Shown here: piece after piece, positions 20,885 through 34,797 of the stretch
Numbering within the stretch: position 1 is the first letter of the stretch
Layout of the letters: each line of letters starts with the position of its first letter
NCBI GenBank assembly: GCA_012064415.1
Contig: SSNU01000092.1
Coordinates: 1 to 44,926 of the forward strand
Direction of reading: 5' to 3'
DNA from: Gyrodactylus bullatarudis
Taxonomy: Eukaryota > Platyhelminthes > Monogenea > Gyrodactylidea > Gyrodactylidae
Length of the DNA: 44,926 nucleotides
Program-made: the position numbers and the translations under genes
Notes under the pieces: model-generated
Told to the model about the DNA's origin: nothing
The model's database searches: none
The model's input: the letters and a program-made list of their open reading frames with translations, nothing else

Positions 20885-20912
20885 ATACGAACTTTCACAT
20901 TTTATTGATTAA

Positions 20913-20990
20913 TATTCTGTATAAATACATATGTCGGTGTAGGGTCTGATGAGAACCGACGAAAATAAAGAGCTCATATTCACCCAGAAT
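20913..20990 (+). ncRNA. PLE2 terminal-repeat fragment with hammerhead-like core
   Basis: CTGTATAAATACATATGTCG, GGTGTAGGGT, CTGATGAG (20946-20953) and GACGAAAATAAAGAGCTC match the PLE2 terminal repeat. The upstream GTCGGU (20932-20937) is exactly complementary to ACCGAC (20955-20960) between CUGAUGAG and GAAA. In other copies the same positions read CCGGU and ACCGG-like, so this copy shows a paired change. Stem III and stem I are poor here. Confidence 0.5.
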
Positions 20991-21297
20991 CTATTTTCGT
21001 CTTCTACCTACAAAAACTTTCTATTACTTGCTGACAATGTTTCGTTTCATAAAATTCCAGTTGTTCCTGCTAATGTCAAATTATTATTTTTACCCCCCAA
21101 TTCAACATCCGTTTGCCAGCCATTAGATCAGGGCATTATTTGGAGCTTCAAATCAAATTTCCTTAAAATTTCGGCGAATATTTCATTTGCCACTGATGTT
21201 TCAACGGCTTATAAGATTTGAAAAATCTTTCAATTTAGTTAAAGAAGATTGCATCAAGAACTGTTTCAAAAAGTCTATAATATGTGGTATATATAAT
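20970..21297 (+). pseudogene. Tigger/pogo (DDE_1) transposase fragment
   Basis: The frame encodes KNFLLLADNVSFHKIP, then NVKLLFLPPNSTSVCQPLDQ and GIIWSFK. These are the second and third catalytic aspartate blocks (LLxDNxxxH and LPPNTTSxxQPxDQG) of pogo/Tigger-type DDE_1 transposases. After a frame change near 21200 it continues as LVKEDCIKNCFKK, matching the end of the catalytic domain. DNA-binding domain and first aspartate are absent. It lies between two halves of a PLE1 copy. Confidence 0.85.
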
Positions 21298-22300
21298 GGT
21301 ATCTTGAGTTTCTTAGATGTCAAATTGACTAGAAGAGAAGATGGATCAATTCTGAGAAATATTTATAAGAAGAAGACTGACACCGGGAAGTATCTACATT
21401 ATGCCAGTTTCAGTCCTATCTCTCATAAAGTTGGCTTAGTAATTGGTCTAAGTAAGAGGATAAGAAAGATAGCAAGCCCTGAGGAATGGCCTAACGAAAT
21501 AAAGAACGTCAAGTTAAGTCTGAAGGAAAATGGTTATCCCGGTAAATTTGTTGACAAATTCATGAATGTATCTATGGATAGAAATGAGCTTGTCGAAACA
21601 GATGAATTGGAGAAAACAACTATTTTTATGAAGCTCAACTTCAAAGGTGATGGGTTCAGTAATGATATTAGAAGAAGGCTAAATGATCTCATTAATCAAC
21701 ATTATAATAACATACAATTGAAAATTGTATTTAAAACTCAGAGATTATTTAGTTTGATTCATAAGGATTTGCTGAAGCCAGGGGAGAAAACTATATTAGT
21801 TTACAAATTCCAATGTGATTGTGGAGCCTCATATATAGGTAGAACTATTAGGAAATTATCTACCAGAGCGGAGGATCATCTGAAGAAGGATACTGCGGTT
21901 ACTAGGCACCTTAGACATGAAGATCATACAGCTTCAGTTTCTAATTTTTCCGTTTTATACAAAACCCCAATGACGACAGCATAGATATATGGGTGAAAGA
22001 AAAATTTCTTATTAACCTATATAAACCTAATCTATGTGTTCAAAAAAACTATTCCTATAATCTTCAATTACCTTGGCCAATATAAGCTTTTTCACTTTTC
22101 TCTCCACTGTTGCTATTTATTTGAGAGTTTTGGTGTTTTTTCAGCTTGCATTTTATTCTTATTTTCTTTGACTTTTACTATTTCTTTCATGATTTGTAAA
22201 TTATTATTTTGAATGAACTTTTAACTCATATCATTTTTGAAGAATTACCACTGATGATACTTCAAGAAATGTACATTTGGTTTTAATATATCTTCTTTCA
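21298..22300 (+). mobile_element. PLE1 copy, RT thumb, GIY-YIG and 3' tail
   Basis: From ILSFLDVKLTRREDG (21301) the frame runs through HYASFSPISHKVGLVIGL and IRKIASPEEW to KLNFKGDGFSND. It then enters the GIY-YIG domain with VYKFQCDCGASYIGRTIRKL (about 21797-21856). A one-base loss near 21968 (LYKTPMTTA then stop at 21984) interrupts it. In the shifted frame the usual end follows, DDSIDIWVKEKFLINLYKP to LPWPI-TAA at 22085. Apart from that indel this is the best-preserved PLE1 C-terminal half in the window and serves as reference for the other copies. A tail with a hammerhead motif follows. Confidence 0.9.
22247..22281 (+). ncRNA. Minimal hammerhead motif at PLE1 3' end
   Basis: ACCA (22247-22250) pairs with UGGU (22278-22281) as stem I. 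CUGAUGA, UACUUCAA, GAAA, and the AU-GUAC-AU mini-hairpin as stem III follow in hammerhead order, with U22277 at position 17. Stem II is reduced to at most one pair. Compare the covarying stems at 12715-12751 and 15769-15735. Confidence 0.6.
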
Positions 22301-22629
22301 ATTTTCTAAATAATTAAAATTACATTGTCGCTTACAAGTAGACTTGATATTTTTTTTACCCTCTGAGTACCAATCGGACTTATACGACCTCATTAAAAAA
22401 ACTATGAAGGAGTGATCCAACAAAAAAATTATCGAAACAAACGTTGATAGAAAAAAATTATGATATCCTTCTATTTCGGCCATTTTTGAGAAATATGCCC
22501 CCTGAGTATCGACACCAACAATAAATATTGGTATTTCTGTATTCAAAGTAAATTTTATTGGAATTATTAAGGATTAAAGAAATCAAAACTATTTATCGAT
22601 TGTTTGCAAGGAACGAATATGATTTAATC

Positions 22630-22702
22630 GCTCGGTTGGTGTAGTGGTTATCACGCCTGCTTCACACGCAGGAGGTCCGCGGTTCGAACCCGCGACCGAG
22701 CA
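22630..22702 (+). tRNA. tRNA-Val (CAC)
   Basis: A complete cloverleaf: acceptor stem GCUCGGU/ACCGAGC (22630-22636 with 22695-22701), anticodon arm CCTGC-TTCACAC-GCAGG with anticodon CAC, variable loop AGGTC, T arm CGCGG-TTCGAAC-CCGCG, and discriminator A at 22702. Box A TGGTGTAGTGG and box B GGTTCGAACCC are intact, and a TTTTT run follows at once as pol III terminator. No intron and no genomic CCA. The perfect stems suggest a functional gene rather than a SINE head. Confidence 0.96.
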
Positions 22703-25130
22703 TTTTTATTTTTTCTAGTTTGAATATATATTTTGAATCTAACCTATTTACTTATTTTTTGTTTTCAAATTGAGTTTTGTTTTTCAAATACAGTAGATTT
22801 AATAAGTACCTTTTACAAGTATTATTCATTTCCATTTCTAGTTTGGGTAGAGACCTGACGTTTTTTTCTTATTACTGTCGTCAATGAATATGAAACTTTC
22901 TATAAATTCTAGTTTTCATAGACATAGAGAAAAAAAGTGTGTCTGATTTAATTTCAAAAATTTCAATCCAAAAGTGATATCATTTTATACTGAACTAGAT
23001 AATGAAAAAAATATTTCATTACGAGTTCATTCAAATTTTGACGAGATAAATAGAATTATCATACAGCATGTGAATTACATACTGAACACAATTTTTTGAA
23101 GAATACACAGATAATTCTGATCAATGATCGATCTTTCTCTTGATTTGGGTTCAAGCTCATTAGACCCTGTTCGTATCGTAGAAAGAAGTGTGGTTTGTTC
23201 GATATTTTCAAATTTTTTCTGATCTAATGATCCCCAAAAAAATGAAATCAATGATCATACAGCAGAAGTTGATTTAAAAAATATTTTTTTATTCCATTCG
23301 TTGAATTATGAGTTCTAAGCTTCATTTTCGATTAAATAAAGGCAATTATAGTTTATAATTAGAAGAAGATACATCTCTGATATTTATACAGTAGAAAGTA
23401 ATGACTTTAAAACAAATTCCTGCTGAGCTATTGGTGTTATATATATATATCTGAATATCTCACTAAACCTTTGCTTTCATGGAAGAATGATGAAAAATTA
23501 GAAATCAAATTTAAGATGCTTAAAGTACAACTATGTATGTTTCTTGCTAGTTATGAAATTAGATTTAGACAAAGAGCATAGAAATCAATAATAATTTATA
23601 AATTCTAATAAAAATATCACTTGCAGTTGTTGTTGTTACATAAGAAACAAGTGTAAAGATGGTGAATGAATCACTTTATTCTGGTAATAATCATTTAACA
23701 AAGTTCAGAAGTTTAACTGCCCGCCTTATTCTTCATGTAATACAGAAAAACAGGAACATGGCTTAGATTTTATGTTGTAACTAGTATTAAACCACAAGTC
23801 AAGATGAAGATTATCATAGCAAGCAAAGTATAGTTTTGCGCTTTTTCCGATTGACTAAATTGAGATTAATTTCTGTTCCAATCTTCGGGACTTGCGATTT
23901 TTCTATAATTCTCTTTCAAGTATCATTGCATAATTTAGATTGGTATTTATTTCAATCTTGAATCCGGATTAGATGAAGGGGCTGTAGAGTTGTAGATTAA
24001 TTACTACGACTGTTACCTTTATTCTGAATTTTAAGTGCTTTGTCAATGAAAATATTTTACAGTAGCATTATTTACGAAAAGGACTACTGTATCCTAATTG
24101 AGGTAGATTTCTTTCCTACAAGGTGCTTAAATAGACATAAAATTGAGTTGAAGATTTTCTAAATAGATTTTCAACTTTGTTGAGAATTTATTCCTGAACA
24201 ACAAGATGATGTCATTTCAAGTCAGGTTTTCAATTTTTTTCTAATACTCGAAAACTCTATTGTAGGATTTTTTAAAAAGCACACATCTGAATTCAGCAAA
24301 ATTTTCTCTACAAAATATGATTATAAGACTGTGTTGTAATCCATTTTTGAAAAATCAAACTAATCTGAGTTGTCTTACCTGGAATTCATTGCTACTTCCG
24401 ATCCTTGTTTCTACAAGAGATTTCTAATAAAATTCTGAATAAAAATAAATTACAGTATAATTCTATGAATGTAAATTTATTTATTTACAAAAAAAACGCA
24501 AATATCAATAATAAAAAATATAATATACACAAGGATTACTACTGTTTTGACAGGATAGGGGAATATTTTAATGATTACTTTATGCATTGAATGTATCCTT
24601 CAGGTATTCTCACAAATAGGTTTAATATATATATTATATTGGAGTATAGAAGAAAAACTTTGTACATGTTAGTATAATGGGAGAGAGAATGAAAAAACAT
24701 CTCGATATTAAAACAGAACTGTTTAATATACTGAGGATGAATGATTAACGATAAACAGAATAGAATATGACTGCATTTCTTTAAATAGTCAGACTCGGAG
24801 GGATGGAGAGCCTAGACCAAATAAATGATTTCAGAATAGAAAACAAAATTAAATAACAGTTGTTGTACATCTCGTATAATTTACAAAAGCAAATAAGGTT
24901 TATTTTATTATTCTGGCGAATGGGGATGGAAAAAAAACTGATGCATAACAAAAAGGGGTGAGTCTAATATCAACCATGGTCTTGTTTATTTTCAATAAAA
25001 AATGTAAAAAATTGAAAAAATTTCGAAATTATTTCTCCCGTCTTTACTACAACTTGAACAGTTCATTCATTTAAAGTACCAGTAAACAAAACAGGTTTCA
25101 CAATAGACCAGAGGTTCCTTTCAGGAGGAA
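22703..25130. other. No recognised gene
   Basis: A 2.4-kb AT-rich stretch between the tRNA and the 3' end of the kinase gene. Only short, compositionally biased frames occur. An ATATATATATAT run lies at 23440-23451. The last part probably includes 3' untranslated sequence of the kinase: TTTATT at 25139-25144 reads AATAAA on the minus strand. Confidence 0.45.
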
Positions 25131-25308
25131 GGAGCAAATTTATTCTTTTTCTCCACAATAAATTCGATTATTCTATAGAAAATCCATGTATAATTCGAGA
25201 ATAGAAGAGAAGGCTTTTAAAATAGAATGAAATAGGGAGGGGAGACTAAGAATGTAGAATACATTTGGTTCAATAATAGGACATTTGTAAATAGTAGTAA
25301 TAAGATGA

Positions 25309-28621
<3,313 letters not shown>

Positions 28622-28762
28622 TTTCAGTTATTATCTTGTAAACATCAAGTATAGTCCTGTTGGATTCGTGTATTTTCTGATAAGGGAAATTCTTATTCAA
28701 AATTTACAATTATGAACTGACAATTTCAAACAAAACTTTTGATTTTTATCTAGTTGTTTTAA
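28622..28762. promoter_or_regulatory. 141-bp divergent intergenic region
   Basis: The kinase start (28621, minus) and the small frame start (28763, plus) are only 141 bp apart, head to head. If both are real the region is a bidirectional promoter. It holds a CTGATAAG GATA-type site at about 28677 but no TATA box I would trust. Confidence 0.4.
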
Positions 28763-28978
28763 ATGTGGACAGAGAACAATTATGAAACTTATAACAAACA
28801 ACAAAATTATAAAGAGAACTCGTCAGCAAATAGAATAGCCTCAAAAAACATTCAGAGGACTGAAGAACAAACTGCAAAAGTCAATTTTGATTTAAGGAAT
28901 CTTCAAGAGAAACTAACTCTTCCTGAATTAGTAATGGAAAATCTCAATCACTTATTTGGAAAGGATTTTTCAGAATAA
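28763..28978 (+). CDS. Small protein of unknown function, 71 residues
   Basis: An intronless frame from ATG at 28763 to TAA at 28976. The product is polar, rich in Asn, Gln, Lys and Glu, with a probable helix in the C-terminal half (EEQTAKVNFDLRNLQEKLTL) and a hydrophobic cluster LPELVMENLNHLFG near the end; there is no signal peptide or membrane segment. I do not recognise the family. In favour of a real gene: its G+C is higher than the flanks, the amino acid make-up is balanced, and it starts 141 bp from a genuine gene in divergent orientation. It could also be one exon of a larger gene or a chance frame. Confidence 0.5.
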   Translation: MWTENNYETYNKQQNYKENSSANRIASKNIQRTEEQTAKVNFDLRNLQEKLTLPELVMENLNHLFGKDFSE

Positions 28979-29805
28979 AAGCTTTTCATTGAAAAGAATC
29001 TTAACGAAAATATCTAATTGGATACTCGGTATTATAAATCCAGAATCTTGATTCTAGATAATTTGAGGTCATAATATTTGAATTTAAGATTCATTATAAA
29101 CCATTTATGCATGAATAATGAATATTTTTAAAAATTATTTATCCACCAAATATTTGTAGTATTACAATGTAGTAATTTTGAGAATTTTTAAAGATTTTAC
29201 AATAAAAATTATAGAGTTTTCATAGCTATTTTAATGTGCCTACTTCAAAATAGCTACCTAATCAATAATAAATATTGAATAGCAATAACTTTCCGGAGAT
29301 TGGGTCCCAACTTCAATCATACATTGTGAAAATGCGCATAATATTTTTAATCTAAGGTGATTATCATATGAGAAAATAATGTTCGTCTAGAAATAAGAAA
29401 ATTTATTAATCTTTGAACGCACAATGTAGGTTTCCGTAAAACATATGTCCACTCGAGTCGAAAAAACAATGAAGAAAAAGATTCAAAATTAATACAAATG
29501 AGATTCTAGTTCGTCTCAGCCCTTGATACTCTGTTCAGGGCCTGAAAAGCACAATCTAAAGCTATTCTGGATTTGATGCTTACGTTAAAAATATGATTTT
29601 CGTAGCTTTTTTATTAAGAACCAAATAAATGATAACTCGAAAAGATCAATTTAGGAAGAAAAATATTTTTTTTCGATCAAGATCAGATCTCAGATTATGG
29701 ATCAAAAACGAGGCTCAGAAATTTTTTTCAAAATTAATTTTCCTCAAAAAGTTTATTTGACGAGTTAGAGATTTCAAAACTGTACACTTGCCAATCTCTA
29801 GTAAA
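28979..29805. other. No recognised gene
   Basis: AT-rich, no motif seen. It may include the 3' end of the small gene; AATAAAAATTATAG at 29200 offers a possible polyadenylation signal. The stretch ends at the 9-bp target duplication of the Mutator-like element. Confidence 0.45.
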
Positions 29806-29814
29806 TATACGGTA

Positions 29815-30963
29815 GGGGTATTTGCAAAACTAGTATGTCCAAGGGGCGTTTATTCAGGATAGTAGTATGTTTTTAAATTGAAAAATCAAATCTAGTATGT
29901 CTTTTTACGTAAGTGCATATAAAAGTAAGGTTTAGTATGTCCTTGACTTATGTTTTCAAATTTAGTATGTTTTGCTCACAATTAGTATGGATTACTAGAT
30001 TTTATTCATAAATAATCTGTTTTGTTTTCAAACTTAGTATGTTTTATTTTTCTACAGTGATCTTACTTTAACAGCGTTTTCCCCTTTGTTTTAAGGAAAG
30101 CGCGGAATGAATACAGTAGCTGGAACTAAGATTTCTATAACGAAGAGTTAGGAAATATAAAATAATCCAAACAATCATTAGCTTCTTCATTAATTTCTTT
30201 GATAAGGTTCATTTGATGAAGTATATGTTCAGAATTTTTCACTTTAGCGATAATCCAAAAGTTCTATTCAAACTGATTTTGAATCTTGGCTCAATATTTT
30301 GTCCAATATGATATGAACTAAATGAATTATGTCATTATTCAACGGTTTTGGTAAGACCTTTTTCGCTGTAGTCTATGGTTGAATGTTGAACCCTTTTTCA
30401 AAATTTCCAAAAAATTTACTTTTTAAAGATTATACAAAGTTTCACAAAATCTGCTAAATTAAAATTAAAAGCTTTTAAATCTTTGATTATAAGCAAATTT
30501 TATTATTTAAGTCCATTACTACCTCACCTAAAGTATACTAATAATCATTATAAGTGATTGGAAGAATTCAAAATCGGTTCTTACTCACATCGTATCCAAA
30601 TTTTGGTTCCTATAATTCACTTTATCTCCGGACACCAACCTCTTTAGATCCTTAGATATGTCTTTATAATTTAAAACTTTATCAATTCATCAACCAAAAA
30701 AACATGGGTACCGAAATTTACTGATTGTTGTCATTGCAGAGAACCCTGTAGTGTATGAATATTATGAATAAAATCTAGTAATCCATACTAATTGTGAGCA
30801 AAAACATACTAAATTTGAAAACAAAACTCAAGGACATACTAAATCTGAAATTACTTTTATATGCACTTACGTAAAAGACATACTAGATTTGATTTTTCAA
30901 TTTAAAAACATACTACTATCCTGAATAAACGCCCCTTGGACATACTAGTTTTGCAAATACCCC
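29815..30963. mobile_element. Non-autonomous DNA transposon, ~200-bp TIRs, 9-bp target duplication (Mutator-like)
   Basis: Arms 29815-30011 and 30762-30963 are reverse complements over nearly 200 bp, starting GGGGTATTTGCAAAACTAG. The element is bounded by a perfect 9-bp direct repeat TATACGGTA (29806-29814 and 30964-30972). Long TIRs with a 9-bp duplication are typical of Mutator-like elements. The left arm carries six copies of TTAGTATG-type motifs in one orientation (about 29831, 29863, 29893, 29932, 29963, 29992), a seventh lies at 30034, and the right arm mirrors them: likely multiple transposase-binding sites. The 750-bp interior has no coding frame, so transposase must come from elsewhere. 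Confidence 0.88.
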
Positions 30964-31014
30964 TATACGGTAATATGTTACCTTGACCCCAACTTGAAAC
31001 GAGACTTTCCCAGA

Positions 31015-31215
31015 ATTATTCTCTACCTGCACAGCTTTTGATTTATCGTATTGCCAACTAATTTGAGATTCAGAATAAACATGAGAGCTTCATCATGGTC
31101 CGTTTTGAATTCAAGGTTGAATTCTTGACACCTTAAGTACTTGTGCAACTTGTCTACACCGAAGACGATTGAGTTTCTTTGTCAGTGATGGAGTAATTCT
31201 TATCGTGCTTATAGA
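31015..31215 (-). pseudogene. Ty3-type RNase H remnant
   Basis: The minus strand reads KNYSITDKE, then after a frame change FGVDKLHKYLRCQEFNLE and KTDHDEAL, which is the RNase H segment (YSxTDKExLAxxxAxxKxxxYLxGxxFxxxTDHxxL) of Ty3-like elements with an insertion before the last Asp. Both flanks are unrecognisable. Confidence 0.6.
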
Positions 31216-31339
31216 GCTTATTTTAGCCTAAAATACCACGAGCTGAAGAGTCTGTTGACAACCACCAGCTCGCTGTTCTGATCGTAGGTGTAGCGAACAC
31301 AGCATAGTTTCGCTCAATAAGCAAGTTAGCATAGTAATA

Positions 31340-31470
31340 TGAAGAATAATCACAGTATAGTGGTTACAGTAATCTAACGAATAACATTTATAAACATAAA
31401 TAAAATTGGCAATCACAGTATAGTGATGCAGTTATCTATGAGAACAGTGAGTCACAGTATAGTGACGAAC
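31340..31470 (+). repeat. Triple ATCACAGTATAGTG motif
   Basis: TCACAGTATAGTG occurs three times, at about 31350, 31414 and 31451, about 64 and 37 bp apart, each extendable to a partial palindrome TCACAGTATAGTGA. A related CACAGTATAGTCTGA is at 43019. Origin unknown; possibly subterminal motifs of a DNA transposon. Confidence 0.5.
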
Positions 31471-31699
31471 TAGTAGCAATTAATATCAGTGTATAACACG
31501 CCGGGCATGCAAGCATTGCTGAATTTGAAAGGACAGCTATTTCCTTTACATAGGTCGTAATGAAGCCCTGAGATATATCTTCAATTCCCCTTTAGTACCT
31601 GAGAATCTTTCAAGTTCATTCAGAAGAAGCCTTGGTAAGAAATGCTTCAAAACGAACCTGAGGAATTTATTACCTAAGCACCTAGAACAAAATGATTGT

Positions 31700-31955
31700 A
31701 GATAAACTTTTTAAGTAGAGGTCCTGCACTATTACATTAGTTAAAAAACTTTGGGGGTAAACCGCAAGATATGGAGTAGCATGGGAGGTTACACGAGTAG
31801 ATTGAGCATTGATAGCATATTGTGGAGAATCCGGTGAGACCATTTCATTAACATATCTGAGGCTGGAGACATTCTTGTGACTGTGGTACATGACTCGTCT
31901 CGTATTTGCCTTGAAGTCTCTCTTGGTATGGCCTCTTTCTCCCACTTGTAGCAAT
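31700..31955 (-). pseudogene. Copia-type gag zinc knuckle and protease remnant
   Basis: Minus strand: CYK from 31953, then after a one-base loss GERGHTKRDFKANT, which is a CX2CX4HX4C zinc knuckle with the last Cys changed to Phe. About 35 residues on comes TRVTSHATPYLAVYP, corresponding to the DSGATSHMT active site of Copia-type protease with the catalytic Asp lost. The spacing fits Ty1/Copia gag-pol. No RT or integrase remains. Confidence 0.6.
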
Positions 31956-31959
31956 CCTA

Positions 31960-33150
31960 GGGCGTAGACGTGGGGTTGAGACTCAACTTGAGAGTCCTAA
32001 GTCAGTGATTGATCATATCCGTGTCTTCGAGAGGATGAAAAGACCTGAAAGTAAGACTATGATACCATGTACGTACAATGATGTACTTCTAGGAGATGGC
32101 AGTAATATAAATGATATAATAAAAGAATCATCGCATAAAGAAATAAGAAAAATCATGAAATCAAATTTTTATGCGCTAAGATGATCAATAATATAACAAT
32201 TGAGCAGTCAACTCGAAAGGATAAAAATGATCAAAGGCTGAGAAATTAATTAGTTAGACATTTAAAAATTTGAAAACACAATCAAAGTCTCAAATTAAAT
32301 TAGTTTTTTTGTTACAATTTATTTTTCTGTATTGATCAGATTATATGCTCTAGGCAGTATTAGTACATTTCTTAAAAGATCTCCCATCCATTTCTACAAC
32401 TTTCAAATTGACCGAATCATTTATCTTATTGGGCAAAACTCCAAAAAATAGCTAACAAGAATAAATGAACCAGATTTTTTATTTATTTTTCAAGATGAGA
32501 ATGTTGATTTCTCATTAATAAAACTTAAGTTTTCCTCTGCTATTCTTTTCTGATCGTTCGATATCATACTGAAGTAGACTCAGGATTGAAAAGTAAGATG
32601 TGTCTTTCAAAAGACTTAAAAATATGCTGAAGAAAAGTAAGTATACTGAAACATATCTAAAACTAAAGTTATTGTCTCTTAACTAAGTAAACTTTCCTCT
32701 CGATAGAAATTTTTAAAGAATTTCTGATTTTCAAAACTTCAATTATTTCGTCGAAAATTTAAAATTTATAAAAATATTATTAAAATTAGATTATGTGGGC
32801 CACTTTTAAACATCAAAAATCTGGAAAAATATGTACGTCCTTAACTAATTCCAGAATCTTGGCTCTAACCTTATCATCGCAAATTGTGTTTACGATAGCG
32901 TGGCATTTTTAAAATGATTGATTATCATGACGTATTTACAATTTAATCATTCTAAAAGAATTCTATTGGTCGAACAAAATAGGTTTTTATTACGTAAAAG
33001 AATTGAGGAAGGATTAAAATAAATTCAAATTAATTTTCATTATCTGTAACTCAGATTGAAATATTATCAATTAAGAATGAAAAATATCACTCCACAAATC
33101 CTAATTACTTCTCTCGGCTCTTTGCTAATCAGAATGAATATTCTATGAAG
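31960..33150. other. No recognised gene
   Basis: AT-rich, nothing recognised on either strand up to the start of PLE2. Confidence 0.4.
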
Positions 33151-33159
33151 TTCATAAGG

Positions 33160-33447
33160 ATGTGACGAATGGTCTCAAGTACCGACCGATACTCGAAAAT
33201 GTCAGCTACGCCTCAACACAAAATGGTGAAATGGTTAAGGCAAGTATTGACTCCGTTGAGCAATGAGCTTTGCAAACATTCAGTCAAAAATTCGATTGAG
33301 TTTGTCGAAAAACTGAGAAAAGTAAATTTCAATTCCTCCAAGATGGTTGGTTTCGTTTGATGTCAGTTCGTTGTTCACAAACGTGCCTCTTCTAGAAACA
33401 GTAAAGTTTATTAGTGATAGGCTGAGCTATTTTCCTTCTCTTTGCAG
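33160..33447 (+). pseudogene. PLE2 reverse transcriptase, N-terminal part
   Basis: LKYRPIL in one frame, then TPQHKMVKWLRQVLTPL and KNSIEFVEKLRKVNFNSSKM in the next, then VSSLFTNVPLLETVKFISD in a third. These correspond to the RPI...LAKYL and SFDVxSLFTNVP blocks of PLE reverse transcriptases. The coding sequence breaks at 33447 where the hAT-type element begins. Confidence 0.8.
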
Positions 33448-33886
33448 TAGAGTTCTTCAGATTCAAAAAGATTCCGAAAATTTCCAAATCACCACAATTT
33501 GACTTCAGATATAAACAAAAAAATAATTATAAAATAAGTTCTGATTTGTTTAATTGCATAGGAATCCTACATATTAGTGATGATTACTAAGTAATCAAAT
33601 AACAATTCTTCTCTAAGGTTGACATCATCACTAATCAGTGTTAGATTTGATATTATGAAAGCTTGAAGAACCTTAAATAGGTCCAGAGAAGATCCTAGTT
33701 ACCCTTGGAGATGGTTCTTGCGAAGAGGAAGGTATCAAATTTCTTCTAGACTTGTTGTAAAATCTTGAACTTTAAATTGAGCTATCTTATTTTAATCATT
33801 TTTTCAACATAAAATTAATACTTGTTTGTTGTACCTTTTCGGATTTTTTCAGACGGATCCAAATCTGAATTATCTGAAGAACCCTA
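33448..33886. mobile_element. Non-autonomous hAT-type element inserted in PLE2
   Basis: Terminal inverted repeats TAGRGTTCTTCAGAT (33448-33462 and inverted 33872-33886) with the TAGGG start typical of hAT elements, flanked by an 8-bp duplication CTTTGCAG (33440-33447 and 33887-33894), the hAT size. Excising the element restores the PLE2 frame across the site. The 439-bp interior is non-coding and related to 14217-14420. Confidence 0.88.
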
Positions 33887-34797
33887 CTTTGCAGTATTCC
33901 TTCAAATGTGATAGCTGATTTGATCATGATGACGGTTCAGAATATCGACTTCAAGTTTGGTGGATGCTGTTATAAACAAATAGATGGGGTCGCTATGGGC
34001 AGTCCAATCGGTCCTATACTCGCTGATATGTTTTTTGCCTCACTGGAATCCAATCCAATGAATGATCTGATCAACGAAGCTCGTCTTTACGTACTCTATC
34101 TGGATGACACCTTTCTCGTCCTCGAACAGAACAGATATGTGGATTCAATACTGACAAATCTCAACTCCATCCATGGGAACATTTCATTCACGAAGGAAGA
34201 TGAACAAGGGAACGCATTAAATTTTCTTGTTGTCCTGGTGACAAAATCTAACGAGCTCGCACTCACGAGCATTTACAGGAAAAAGTCAGTACTCAGTCAA
34301 TTTTTACCGTTCCTAAGCTACAGTCCTGCCAGTCAAAAGAAAAGTGTTGTCAAAAATGAGTTTTTGAAGATTAAAAGACTCTCATCAGAAGCCAACCAAT
34401 CTAATGACAAAAAAGTATTAACTAACTTACTAATGATAGATGGTTATCCAGAAGCTTTCATTGAGAAATATTCGAACGTTCGGGAGAAAGCTGAAGATGA
34501 CGTTGAAGAGTTGACACCAATATACCTTAAATTGCCGTTTAAGGGTGATGAAACTCAACAAATCCTCACAAAAATTATTTTAAATAACGAAGAGAACGTT
34601 TCCAGGCCACAAACTCAGAGTCCTTCCTGGTACAGCCAAGCTCCTTCCCGATCTGAATAAAGACCCCTTGGTTAAATAAGAAAGGCGTAATTTACTTATA
34701 TAAATGTAAATGTGGCTCATCGTATGTAGGACAAATAGTGAGACCCGTGAAGGCAAGAATGAAAGAACGTCTGAGAGTTGGCAACAAAGGATCATCA
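33887..34797 (+). pseudogene. PLE2 reverse transcriptase palm/thumb and GIY-YIG start
   Basis: IADLIMMTVQNIDFKFGG, then YKQIDGVAMGSPIGPILADM and LYVLYLDDTFLVLEQN with catalytic Asp pair, then KEDEQGNALNFLVVLVT and LTSIYRKK are RT motifs of PLEs. After IYLKLPFKGDE the frame breaks near 34660. In the shifted frame GVIYLYKCKCGSSYVGQIVR (34684-34743) opens the GIY-YIG domain with its paired cysteines. The domain is cut at 34797 by the second insertion, within ERLRVGNKGSS. Confidence 0.88.

Noticed and set aside
22298..22546. 82-codon minus-strand frame
   Set aside because: Starts in the PLE1 tail, lacks any family motif, and its hydrophobic stretch follows from T-rich sequence.
31228..31416. 62-codon minus-strand frame next to the RNase H remnant
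   Set aside because: Not in frame with the RNase H motif and dominated by the CACAGTATAGTG repeats.
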